Shown piece after piece: positions 42,501 to 50,819 of a stretch of DNA of 64,000 nt. Source of the DNA: Symsagittifera roscoffensis (Eukaryota > Xenacoelomorpha > Acoela > Convolutidae); the NCBI RefSeq assembly GCF_963678635.1, contig NC_087067.1:30108401-30172400 (forward strand). Reading direction: 5' to 3'. Both the position numbers and the translations under genes were made by a program. The notes beneath the pieces are model-generated. The model did no database searches, had not been told where the DNA came from, and was given only the letters and a program-made list of their open reading frames with translations. The stretch's first letter is position 1. Every line of letters begins with the position of its first letter.

Positions 42501-45436
42501 AAATGGAAGTAATCAGTCAATGTGGATCTGGAGGACTTGAAGATTACAGGCCCTCGCGAATCAACATGGCCAAGTTGAAACTGGAAGGACAACTCGACGT
42601 GGTCGAGTACAGTCGAATAACTGTGCCGGAATCGGTCCACATGGGAGATCCGGCAGGGGGTTATGTGGAAATGTTGAAAGCGAGGAACTCCGCGAGAGGG
42701 CACCTGATGGCTTGGAACGAGAAGCGAGCCATGCAAGAATACTTGAAGGGGCTTACGGAGAACTCCAACTTCAATCGAAAAGAATATGGGACAGTAATGT
42801 CATCAGAAGCGAACGAAATTGGATTAGAAAAGTTGCTAGAGATTTCTTGGAGGGCGGCCCTCCAGAAATACTTTGATGAGACGATGAATGCACCTGCGAC
42901 TGTAGCAGCATACCTGGCTCATCCTTGCGTGAGAACTGATCTGCAAGTACGACTGGCTTGGTGCTTGATGGGCATCAAAAGGGCGGAGTATGAAGCCAGC
43001 AACGACTCGAAATCACGAGAACAGGAGCTAGAATTGATGGAAGCTTTACGGACATTGATCTCAAAAGACGATTCAGCGATAGCATGGGCTAAACGGAAGG
43101 ATGCCCTTTGCTTTGTCAGGTTTGTGGTGGATCGCATCCCCACTCCTGTGTTGGGAGAATGTGTAAAGATCATTCGGCAAGAGGGAGTTGATTGCGAAAG
43201 GTACTTCCTTAGAGCTCTCCTAGAGCTATATCAGGACATGCCATTGACCGTGCCAAACAAGGAGTCGAATGATATGGAAAGCTATCGCAAGTTGGAAGAA
43301 GTGAGAAGATACTCCAACAAAGAATTGAAAGTGAGTCGAGACTTGATTGAAGCGGTCAGAGGACAAAAAGAGTTTGCAACCCTAGGGAGACTGAAGTCGT
43401 TCCAATACGTGTCTGGCATACCAGGGATGGCGTATAATCCCTTCGTGAACGAAGAAGCCAGGGAAGCATACTTCGACTACGAGCAAGTCACAGTGCTCAA
43501 CTTCTGGGTTGAACGAATTAAGGAGATCGGAATGCTGATGGTGGAACAACCCAAGCTGGGAATTATTTTGGAGGAACGAGTAGTCGAACCCTCGATTCCC
43601 GAGCTAAAAGGGCAAGTGAGTTTTGATTGTGGTTCTTGGGACGGTCCCTTGAAAACCAGTCTAGTGGTGATGTGGGAACTCATGAAGCCTTCCTGGTGTC
43701 CCCATCCTAACGCAGGCTTAATCTGGGACATGACCGCGGATGTCATATTGGAAAGGGATGATGATGCGAGTTTACATGATCTGGCCATGATACATCACCT
43801 GCTAAGCATGAGATTGATGAAGAAGAAGAGCAACCCGTCCACGGAGCTGTCCGAGGAAGGTACGTCGAGTGATTGGTTGGAGCAAGGCACATGCTTGGCT
43901 CAACACAGTGGGATGGAAGGACATGTTTGTAACGTGGGACACTGCCTGATTACGCTGAGCGAGCAGCATCGACAACTGGCACGATTGTATGGAAGATTAA
44001 GCATGTCAGATAAGAGTGCCATGGAATTGGTCGCAGACTGCCATGGGGTGACGGACGTAAACCTGATCACAGCCTTGGGATTTTGTAGCATGACGAGTTC
44101 GATAGAATCGCTCGAGCGCTTGGAGCGTGCCCATGAGCTAGTGGCGTCCCTCAGCGTGGAGATATTCCCTGGAGCATTACAGACAGAGCAAAAGATTGGA
44201 GGCTGGCGAGAAGCCCTAGAGAATGAAATGAATCTGAGGGATAGTGAAGCCTATCACAGACCTACTGGTTCAAAATATATGGTGGGTTCAAGCTCCGCGC
44301 CATACTGCAATAGCAAGTATCCTACGCACATGGTGGTGATGGATGCGAGGACGCAACAGGTGTTGGTTGACCAGCTTTTCTCTGTGCCAAAATGCGTGAG
44401 GTTGGCCAGAATGTCAGAGAGGTCATATGACTTGTTGGCAAAGATCTTTCGGGCAGTCCCGAAGAGATCCGAAGGCGAGTTGCAAGACGTTGTGGGTGAA
44501 GAGTTCATGATACTGAAGGAGGGCAACGTGAGTGAGTTCCAGAAGCAGAAAGCGAGTGGAGCGTTACCCACTGAATTCCCCACCATAGAAGAGAAAGACG
44601 ATCTACATAGAATCCTGATGGAAGTGGAACCGTTGCTGGGAGCCTCAGGGTATCGGACCCGAAGGAACATAGTGAGAACCCACGGGGAGTATCCTTGCCA
44701 CTGCTTAGCGCAGACGTTGTGGTACCCCAAACGTGGGAACCTGATCCTAATTTGGGACGTGGAGGAGTTGTACTCCACGGGGTTGCCCGATCAGAATCAA
44801 CCAGTGTCAATCGTGGTGGTTAGCGCCATGCTAGCAGTGAGATGGTTGGAGGCTTATGCGGACACAAATGAGCAGGAGACGGCCGTGCCGACTCCTGAAC
44901 AGCTGAGCAACGTGAAAATGAGTAGTGAATTGGATCTTTTCAGAACCACCTGCAAGGTTCTGAGAATACCTAAAGCCATTGAAAGAATATGGTCAAGGCA
45001 AAGATTGATGCCTTGGTTCCGTGCAGTGATGACATCTTGGATGTATGAACGCGCGAAGCGTCACATGTCAAGGAACACGGAAGCCTATCAATCTTTCCAG
45101 CTAGACATAGGACCAGGAGCCTATAAGAGAGCTTTCCTGACGCATAGAAACGCGGTCACCACTGCGGTGAAGCGAGTAGCTGGAGCGCCTTGTGTTACTG
45201 AAGATGAAAAGAAAGAGGTCTTAAGAGCTGACCTAGAACGAAACGTGAGCCTGTGTCTTCACAACAGCTTTTGCAGGAACCGGGAGCAGAAGGTGAATGT
45301 GGACTTGCTACCTTGTTGCAAACCGAGGCTGTTGGAGCAGGAGGGTTGGGGCACGGCCCGCAACTCTCTGGACATGTTAGAGAAAGTTCTGGAAGACAGT
45401 GACGCTGAACATCAGGATGGAGAAATGATGGAGTGA
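36569..45436 (+). CDS. Element A ORF2: giant protein with SGNH-hydrolase domain (2955 aa)
   Basis: First ATG at 36569; B's homologue starts at the same place. Residues 1-130 are a conserved N-terminal region; ~155-230 is coiled coil. Residues ~398-560 carry the SGNH hydrolase blocks: IIGDSL (S404), Gly in SFGGAS, GTND (N453) and DGVH (D547, H550), so all four signature residues are present. This family cleaves esters of lipids, sugars or peptides. At ~868-990 a second region has VAGSDY and AGANDHL (N927) but no clear D-x-x-H, likely a degenerate copy. An acidic linker lies near 1690-1790. The remaining ~1150 residues include conserved Cys/His pairs (GHVC...GHC near 2455) and a C-terminal FCRNRE...PCC; I recognise nothing there. 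No signal peptide or membrane span, so it is not an envelope protein. Confidence 0.9.
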   Translation: MGDTNELMEFLSASLGATLDEIYQRLIDCDFTREDPGLAMFVVALLNALGREGRGNRPTEVVLMLAFGESGTAERGRNRLMRWRRGEMSGHDLAREPGLGEQRDHRLGEMPLPVQPAQPLIGAKRQRDGPGPSHSVDSPTAAPPLKRVRVSEIEIQTSETIETLEKKERDQSELCAKLQEYRTIARERDEWKKKFEDLQVAYKEDEIKHLKELYMAKVSQVSPEILASMRSSEGSNDTRPRTTAQELCASRGPEVLDLHASKGHEAPQQTRPSASSQRFTIPDPSDTYLAPQFQESFNQVARAAMNEINRGTERTLARIVPSQRRDHSSDGSERATRTIACSAPGGVFKKSRVVDIRKNLMTRHQFTQVPAEHPRACLNDMSWNPATSDQVIPPGSRHLIIGDSLVRDLNEISVYGQTTTLSFGGASVAQVIKMMEFQGEDRLDTLIIMLGTNDVSRAPVTPENKWEPLLVCLLNELKEKYRPRLVILCTIPPNPLVGTTAADFMNGNVTRWNEMTRNLVRNNPGELRLLDLENMLRMTDHIELTRDGVHFNSQRGRHWINDVFQTQLREVEQELRATGSLARTNSTGGSRVRATVPESLANRLGPLATETVGAVTVAPSSNVRDRLGTAPPPRPQSIGSRLGRSVEQSNRNNSQTASRRNDSPATTNPASTAGSSTSTVPAEGIESGSRLLWNSSDPSHWGQYKTDMSAKLNMNTLTCREDVMRMTGGESPTVSRLYRIPGVDWLLAEQEKFSSSTSLRHADLDGLPHDNTFGPLNTRSLTDVRDRARERTPPVRKGKFQTENKPSNKHHKMFRQFSKPPGQTPGEYSRDYPRTTTVFGDDKRYGNLKAPVGDGLFAAYDPLDMKAAKYLVVAGSDYLYTPRSLFWPDVIFLTAPKLDWGQAIGMMISVRRVVSMEPQVIVVAGANDHLQSRGLLSRLTDGSIPSNEVIGEAIMTLLSAMAEVEAAARQRFTMNVVKVIFVLSPGYAALPEPLQFVYTMVTTIAEGIYNVIIPAPNRVVDPDNYYPHRSELPAVWSDISNAIQGLRDCSTTRLVLDEVLGLELSNFARLLKLRPGVGDDHLLVQQVADDLWFRQMDHQENEQGRMIRKNMTSAEEDLMAMALRTKPHNNIWLYLSPRLCTLGEDAFEHAPAIIKEIHAYLKSLLDARELAGGKMLKLMQDVNTMSLDKFQADVLATKAQYERSDAILGGMGVGWTPSFLSTCYPRASRNLIASFVKDIRKLSIGLVLALYVTFGHENFVKGPANLFTQALADLRLDGLLTLIAMTYGRLGDLLVLLRYPEQLQGPSREFNAQLETASLRKMKDWRTLLLQYLLQQNRSVTGEDKVATNASECKQYCGMPLLTDLAVMMRIDPLALVHGLREFVTVVYGPVMSFAFPDVQVKAYRNSVLYVNLVSVVDCSVLNWVEQSELRKLASDDRLFGRIAEPGWVLMDFNNHFKCRMGREDLSHIQFNPKLWNLRPVVKDTGEAVGVPQLPGAYAHAKENQQTWLPGSRPLPDQCHRYPPIRRMLLGVTSPIIAPRIGAARDAEKRMQKWSGGMEPRFISWNVAAAHTFDFSFPDAWSRKKIKALPSRRPEVSAETWNEVYSSADDLSRLKWSGEAKVVMLEVASESRGGSYVTIEDLAPHGEELVEFLVDDELFYHAGDMAVPARPDSGADARQGPSGPRPKPDADDDELMDQDDNDEGTGSKTEKSGETDLGALERDLLEYRFSEDDDGEVDGSLLLMAPSSFMSPTKEASADLSPIDPISQARECRSRDPQKLLYESPRRRKIEESMKISFLSTLPEEEWERYQMELEGKTGAIWSRVNFMEKSWDVIRRYGTQSIMKVGLNQPIMREVLEKIVSSMESEVLTESVTEDSADDQHVAKKLPVRRARKGLKRLKGRTGSRAMNPKVVKSRANAVVTSLASAGRSGESGQGDTTTLTGGEKENLIPPMLLAGLTVTATRSKKTARTLADTKLEMEVISQCGSGGLEDYRPSRINMAKLKLEGQLDVVEYSRITVPESVHMGDPAGGYVEMLKARNSARGHLMAWNEKRAMQEYLKGLTENSNFNRKEYGTVMSSEANEIGLEKLLEISWRAALQKYFDETMNAPATVAAYLAHPCVRTDLQVRLAWCLMGIKRAEYEASNDSKSREQELELMEALRTLISKDDSAIAWAKRKDALCFVRFVVDRIPTPVLGECVKIIRQEGVDCERYFLRALLELYQDMPLTVPNKESNDMESYRKLEEVRRYSNKELKVSRDLIEAVRGQKEFATLGRLKSFQYVSGIPGMAYNPFVNEEAREAYFDYEQVTVLNFWVERIKEIGMLMVEQPKLGIILEERVVEPSIPELKGQVSFDCGSWDGPLKTSLVVMWELMKPSWCPHPNAGLIWDMTADVILERDDDASLHDLAMIHHLLSMRLMKKKSNPSTELSEEGTSSDWLEQGTCLAQHSGMEGHVCNVGHCLITLSEQHRQLARLYGRLSMSDKSAMELVADCHGVTDVNLITALGFCSMTSSIESLERLERAHELVASLSVEIFPGALQTEQKIGGWREALENEMNLRDSEAYHRPTGSKYMVGSSSAPYCNSKYPTHMVVMDARTQQVLVDQLFSVPKCVRLARMSERSYDLLAKIFRAVPKRSEGELQDVVGEEFMILKEGNVSEFQKQKASGALPTEFPTIEEKDDLHRILMEVEPLLGASGYRTRRNIVRTHGEYPCHCLAQTLWYPKRGNLILIWDVEELYSTGLPDQNQPVSIVVVSAMLAVRWLEAYADTNEQETAVPTPEQLSNVKMSSELDLFRTTCKVLRIPKAIERIWSRQRLMPWFRAVMTSWMYERAKRHMSRNTEAYQSFQLDIGPGAYKRAFLTHRNAVTTAVKRVAGAPCVTEDEKKEVLRADLERNVSLCLHNSFCRNREQKVNVDLLPCCKPRLLEQEGWGTARNSLDMLEKVLEDSDAEHQDGEMME

Positions 45437-46169
45437 AGATGACCAAAGAAGAGAAGAGAAGGAGAGAAAAACTTGATTGTATTTGTGTGCTAAAACTTAA
45501 ACCAATCAACCAAGTTTTGATTATTGAACTTGTGAAACTTTTTGTTTTGATTTAGTTTGGTCAGACCAAACTTTGAAAATTGTTGCAATTGTTAAAATTG
45601 TTGAAATTGTTGATTTTAGTTACTACTATCTATGTATGTATATAAGGAACATAGGTGAGTATATTTACCTATTTATTCACGACTGAAGTTTTTAACCTGT
45701 GTAAGACACAAATTCACTGTGTGGCGACATGGTAAGTTTGAGTAAACTCGCTCGAGAAGGGTGGTTAACTCAACAACTTTCCTAGCCACAGAGTTTCTTA
45801 GTTTTAATATGGAAAGGACCGCATAAATGACTGATTATACTTGGTGAGTGAAGTAAAGTTAATTTTAACGGGTGCGTGGCCGTGCCACGTCCCACTTTTT
45901 AATCAGAAGCGAAAAGAAGTTTTATGGCGAGATGACGTAAGTAGTCAGAAAGGAAATTTTATCTAGGACACTCCTCATGGTGCAAATTTTGTGAAAATGT
46001 TGAAAGGCAGTGAGATGTAGTACGATGCCATTTGTGAACACGTAGTGAGTTGAGGTGGAGTAGATAAATTTCATTTTCTTATGCGATTTGTAAGATTGGT
46101 TGCAGAAAACTGGATACCTACTTGACGATAACCCGGTGTTGTGCGATCAATAGGGACATTGATGGAGAC
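45437..46169 (+). other. 3' UTR of element A
   Basis: Contains a perfect 9-bp hairpin AGTTTGGTC-A-GACCAAACT (45554-45572). A longer stem has GTGTGGC (45719-45725) against GCCACAG (45785-45791); B keeps it as GTGGT/ACCAC, a compensatory change. Further blocks such as GTAGTACGATGCCATTT are shared with B (63929 onward). No reading frame. Confidence 0.6.
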
Positions 46170-46183
46170 TTGTCCGGGGAGTA
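46170..46183 (+). other. Polypurine-type tract next to A's 3' LTR
   Basis: TTGTCCGGGGAGTA ends at the base before the LTR. Its position is that of the primer for plus-strand DNA synthesis. It contains only a short purine run (GGGGAGTA broken by T), so the whole conserved motif may matter. Confidence 0.75.
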
Positions 46184-47069
46184 TGTGCCATTCCGCCGGA
46201 TGACACAGTATAACCTTCCCGCGACGGAAATAAAAGTGACTAAAGGCCTTACGAACAGAAAAGTGTTGCGACGGAGGGTCAGAATGTTCTGGAATTTTTA
46301 TTTTTAAAATTTCGATTTGAAGGAGAACATTTCTGAGAAATAGAAAAAAGACGGCCATTTTGAATAAAATAGAGAAAAAGGAGAACGACGCCATATTTTG
46401 TGACGAACGGTTGTATCCGAGACGAGAAAATTACGGAGCCTCTTATCGTGGCAATAACACACGATAAGGACCTTAGTGACGGATATTTGTGGAGACGGAG
46501 GCTTCAGTGGGGGGAAGAGAAATACCACGGAACCCTCCCGGGACACGAAATATAGGAGATAAGAGTGTTATCTCAAGAAAATCACGGGAGCGGAGGCTTG
46601 GTCCCCCAGAGACTGTTATATGTGAAGGGACTGTGTAAACTGGCTATAACAGTTGCTGTAATGTCCTAGATCTGAATTAAACACCGATATTATTTGATAT
46701 TTCAGGACATGAGTAGATAGAAAAAGGAAAGGGTCAATCCATCTCCAATGGATTTAATATAAAACTGTCACACAAAAACATATAGAAATAGGTGGTTCGA
46801 GCCGTGTTTTTAATGACAATCACGTAGTCTGAGGATCCGAGACTCAGCTATGTGGTTGTGTTCGCATGCAAACGAAAGCTGATCAAAAGTCGTTTGACTG
46901 ATGGCCTAAAAATGGTAACTTTTTACTTTGCCCTAGACAGACCAGAAAATCAACTGGCAAGGTCGAGACGGTGAAAAACGAGTGGAATTAAGGTAACTGA
47001 CGCCTGCCAGTCGTCGATAGGTGCTTTTTCTACGCTCCGTCGCTGTGTGATATTTGGGCGAATGTTACA
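46184..47069 (+). repeat. 3' LTR of element A (886 bp)
   Basis: Same length and, as far as I compared, same sequence as 24877-25762. Its end GAATGTTACA is followed directly by B pol. The open frame that precedes B pol begins inside the LTR with GTG and is not a real gene start. Confidence 0.96.
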
Positions 47070-47072
47070 AGA
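47070..47072 (+). repeat. Possible 3-bp target duplication of A, right
   Basis: AGA, matching 24874-24876. Counting it once leaves B's gag-pol in frame across the insertion. Confidence 0.4.
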
Positions 47073-50000
47073 AGAAGCACGTGAACCGGAACCAGCAACT
47101 GCGGCCGATGACTTCAAGATCGATTATAAGGCAGCCGCAAAGGATGCTCTAAATAGAGTACAGCAGGAATTGGTGACGAAAGAGATCGAACAAAAAGTGA
47201 AACTTGAACTGGAAAATGAAAAGCTTCAGGAGCAACTGAATACCTTCGAGGCAACGGAGTTCGAGGAGACGAAAACACCAAGCAGTTTAGATATGAAACT
47301 TAAAGTGATCTCCGGTAAGAGGTTCGGCATGGCGCCGCAAGGAAAGAAGATACAGTCGATAATCTCAGTGGCTGGACACCAGGTAATAAGAAATTTGAGT
47401 GAACCATCAGAGTTCACTTTAATGCATTTGGACACATATGCAGATTATCTGAGGCAGGTGGAGCCACACACTGAGTCGAGAGCTGTGCGGGCACTACTAA
47501 CGACGGGTGGCCCTCGCATGAAGAAACTTCATGGACGCTACTTGGAGGTCTATGGGCCGTATCAAATAATGCTGAACGTGGATGGAATCAGCATCTACAC
47601 CAGGACTTACATAACAACAGATGATGACCAAATGGGGCAGATCTATTTGGGTGAAGAGGAACTCAAAGTCCGCAGGATAGGCCATGACGCCATGATGGAA
47701 CAAGACGCGGTACATATTGGATATGAAGCAGATGTGACAGCACACCTGCTTGATACCAACGGAACAAAAATCGGAGTCACAGGGCTTCTGGACACAGGCG
47801 CGGTGGTGAGTGTGATGCCGATAAAAACCTGGGAGAGAATGGGCTTCACGCGGGAAGACTTGATTCCTACGAATCTCCGACTAGCCGCTGCAAATCGAGG
47901 AGCTATCTACGTAGCCGGAAGAACACCGGTGACGGTCCTTCACATGGGAGGACGGAACCTTTGGATGAGCTTCCTGGTGGTAGAGAATCTGGACGACGCC
48001 GACCAATTCATCTTGGGCAGAGATTTTGTCAGGAATTTTGACGTGATGATTGACTTGAACAACGGTCTAATACGGATTAGAAACCCGGACCGAAAGTATG
48101 TTAAGAGGCCCATTAATAGGATAATAACAGATGAAAATAAGGTACCAGTTTTTTTGGATAGAAAGGTAAAGTTACAACCAGGACAAGCTGTAGTAGCGAT
48201 TTTTAGAATGAGAAATTTAAATTCGTTAAGTGATAGTAAACAGGTTTGCTTAGTACCGAATCCAAATAGTCAGAGTTCGGTGATTTTAGGCCGGAGCTTC
48301 TCGGTAACGCGAAACGGACTGTGTGTCAGTGTGTTGTTGAACACACTGGACACCACGGTTTCAATCCAGCGTGGAAAGAAGCTTGGTTACGCATTGCCGA
48401 TGAGGACCGACTATGAAGAGACACAAAATTTGAAGAAATATAGTGTGAAAGACTGTCCTTATCATGCAAATAAAGATAAAATCTTAAAGAGAATTAATGA
48501 ATTAAAATCTATTCATAAATTGTTTTCAATGAAATCCGAAACGGACGACGGCTTATCAAGCTGCTCGAATTTTCCGGAACGCCCCTCGTCATATGAACTA
48601 GATTCTGACAAACCGGTTTTGCCAGAAATAGAACATTTAAAAGGAAAAATAGGTGAGGGAGATTTTGAAAAATTGCGGGACCTCCTAGATCGGAACGCCG
48701 AAGTATTTTCAAAACATAAGGCGGACATCGGTTGCTGTAATTTCGTCGAACACGAAATCGAACTAGAATTGGGCGCCGTTCCCCATAGGGAAGGCGCAAG
48801 GCGAATGACGCCACATAAATCGGAAGCGTGCCGAGCGGAAATAGAAATGTTGCTTGAATACGACATGATAGAACCCTCGAAATCACCATGGGCTTGCGGA
48901 GTAGTAATGGCGAAAAAGAAAGGGGGGCAGCTTAGATTTTGTTGCGACTTTCGTTACTTGAACGCGGTAACGATTAAAGATGCGTACCCGATACCACGAA
49001 TAGACGAGAGCCTATCCAAACTTGGTGATGCAAAGTTCTTCACCACATTGGACTTGGGTTCTGCCTTCTGGCAGGTTCCTCTGCGAAAGAAGGACAGGGA
49101 GAAAACCGGATTCGCGTGCGAATTGGGGTTGTACCAGTGGAAGAGGATGCCCTTTGGCTTGTGCAATGCAACAGCAACTTTTCAAAGGCTGATGGCTCAG
49201 GCTTTGACAGGAGTGACCAAAAAGTACGGGAATCTCTTGATGTGCTACGTGGATGACGTAGTCATAGCGACACCAACCCTGGAGGATCACATTGATCGAC
49301 TCGATGAGGTCTTCGGATGTATGAAAAGAGCAGGCTTGAAATGCAAACCATCGAAATGTGAAATCCTTAGGGATTCGATCAAGTACCTAGGAAGAATGGT
49401 GGACAGGCATGGTGTGAGGCCAGATCCGGAAGCAGTAGAGGCTGTGCTGACATGGAAAGCTCCTAGAACGGACACACAGCTCATGAGCTTCCTAGGGTTT
49501 GCCAATTACTACCGTGAATTCATTAAAGGATATGCGGACAAGGTGTATCCGATGCAGAAGCTGATGCGCAACAAAGGGAAGAAGTTCGAATGGAACGATG
49601 AGGCACAAGTTGCTTTCGAGAACATAAAGCGGGAACTGTGCGAAGCGCCAGTGCTGGGCATGCCTACAGAAAAGGGCATGTATGTTCTCGACACAGACGC
49701 ATCGGTGGTGGCCATCTCAGGAATATTGCATCAAGAGCAAGAATGGAACGGAAGAACAGTCCTCCGTCCCATTGCATACGGCAGCAAGGTCTTGAGTGAC
49801 ACAGAGATGAAATATGGCGCACCGAAAGCAGAAATGTTTGCAGTAGTCACCTTCGTGGAAAAGTACCGTGCATACTTGGGGAGCGCTCCCTTCAAGTTAC
49901 GCGTGGACAACAGAGCGTTATCCTGGTTGAAGACCTACTCGATGGATCAGAGTTATATTGGTAGATGGATAGTCAGATTGGATGGCTACTATATGATAAT

Positions 50001-50672
50001 CGAACACAGGATGCGTGATAAACATCAGAATGCTGACAGTCTCAGCAAGAAAACTGAATTCTATGAAAGATTGGAGCAGAAGCAGGCCAATCAGGCGGAA
50101 GTAAAGGAGGGATTCTCGTTTCTGGACAAAGAAACTTATGAAGCGCTTCCCTTAACGAGATGGTTGGATAAGTCTGGACATCCAATTCCAGGGCATCCTG
50201 AGTTACCTGTAGAGAAAGCAGCTGAGATAAAGATCCTGTCCAAGGAGGATCCAGTCCCCTTAGATTTGTTGCTGCGCTCGAACCTGGTCCAGCAAGAACT
50301 CTCTCGCATGAATATAAACAGCCTCTCATTATTGGATAAAACGGTGCAAGTCACACCACAAGTAATGCGGATGCTGGGTGGATTGTTAGAAAGAGAAGTG
50401 ACCAGAGATGACCCCGAGTGGACAGCAGCAGTGGCATCGCTAACAGTCAGTGAGAAGGTGAAGATCATGCCGTCCAGACGACAGCACGAAGAAAACGAGA
50501 GGGATTGTAGGACAATAGTTCAGCAACTAGTATCCTCAATACCCCAAGAGATTTTAACCAGTACTTCTTACGGACAGAAAGGACAGGAGAGCGGCAGGCA
50601 AAAGAAAACTGTCACTTTTGTAGACCGGGATAAAGACGGTGAAGTTGTAGAACAAAATCTGCTGCAAGACTA

Positions 50673-50819
50673 TTTGTCCGGGGAGAAGGATGAGGAGAAA
50701 AACCAGCGATCACAAGATCAACACCCGGGACAAGGAAATTTGTCCGGGGAGTCCGAGATAGACGAGAAAATTCCTGAGGAGAAACAGGACCTAGAGAAGA
50801 AAGTTTTGTCCGGGGAGTT
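50673..50819 (+). repeat. Internal polypurine-type motifs (B, cluster)
   Basis: TTTGTCCGGGGAG at 50673, 50739 and 50805, each encoding Leu-Ser-Gly-Glu in a linker that otherwise aligns poorly with A. The spacing differs from A's, so the motif is kept while its surroundings change. Confidence 0.8.

Larger units (their letters stand above)
24877..47069 (+). mobile_element. Giant LTR retrotransposon A (22.2 kb, Ty3/gypsy type), intact, nested in B
   Basis: Two LTRs of 886 bp with no difference I could find flank PBS, a 0.87-kb leader with two RNA modules, gag-pol (3160 codons), a 440-bp spacer, a second ORF (2955 codons), a 750-bp 3' UTR and a polypurine-type motif touching the 3' LTR. Both ORFs are uninterrupted. 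Identical LTRs imply recent insertion. Such length is far above the usual 5-10 kb for the class. Everything needed for transposition that I can recognise is present. Confidence 0.95.

Noticed and set aside
36569-45436. ORF2 as an envelope gene
   Set aside because: No signal peptide, no membrane-spanning segment and no furin-like site; the recognised domain is an SGNH hydrolase. Only the position resembles env.
24877-47069. The two 886-bp copies as a tandem duplication within B rather than LTRs of A
   Set aside because: The copies have TG...CA ends, enclose PBS, gag-pol, ORF2 and a polypurine motif in LTR-element order, and split B's gag from its pol.
47047-47070. Start of B pol inside A's 3' LTR
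   Set aside because: It begins with GTG in LTR sequence; the alignment with A shows B's pol is a continuation of gag, separated by the insertion.
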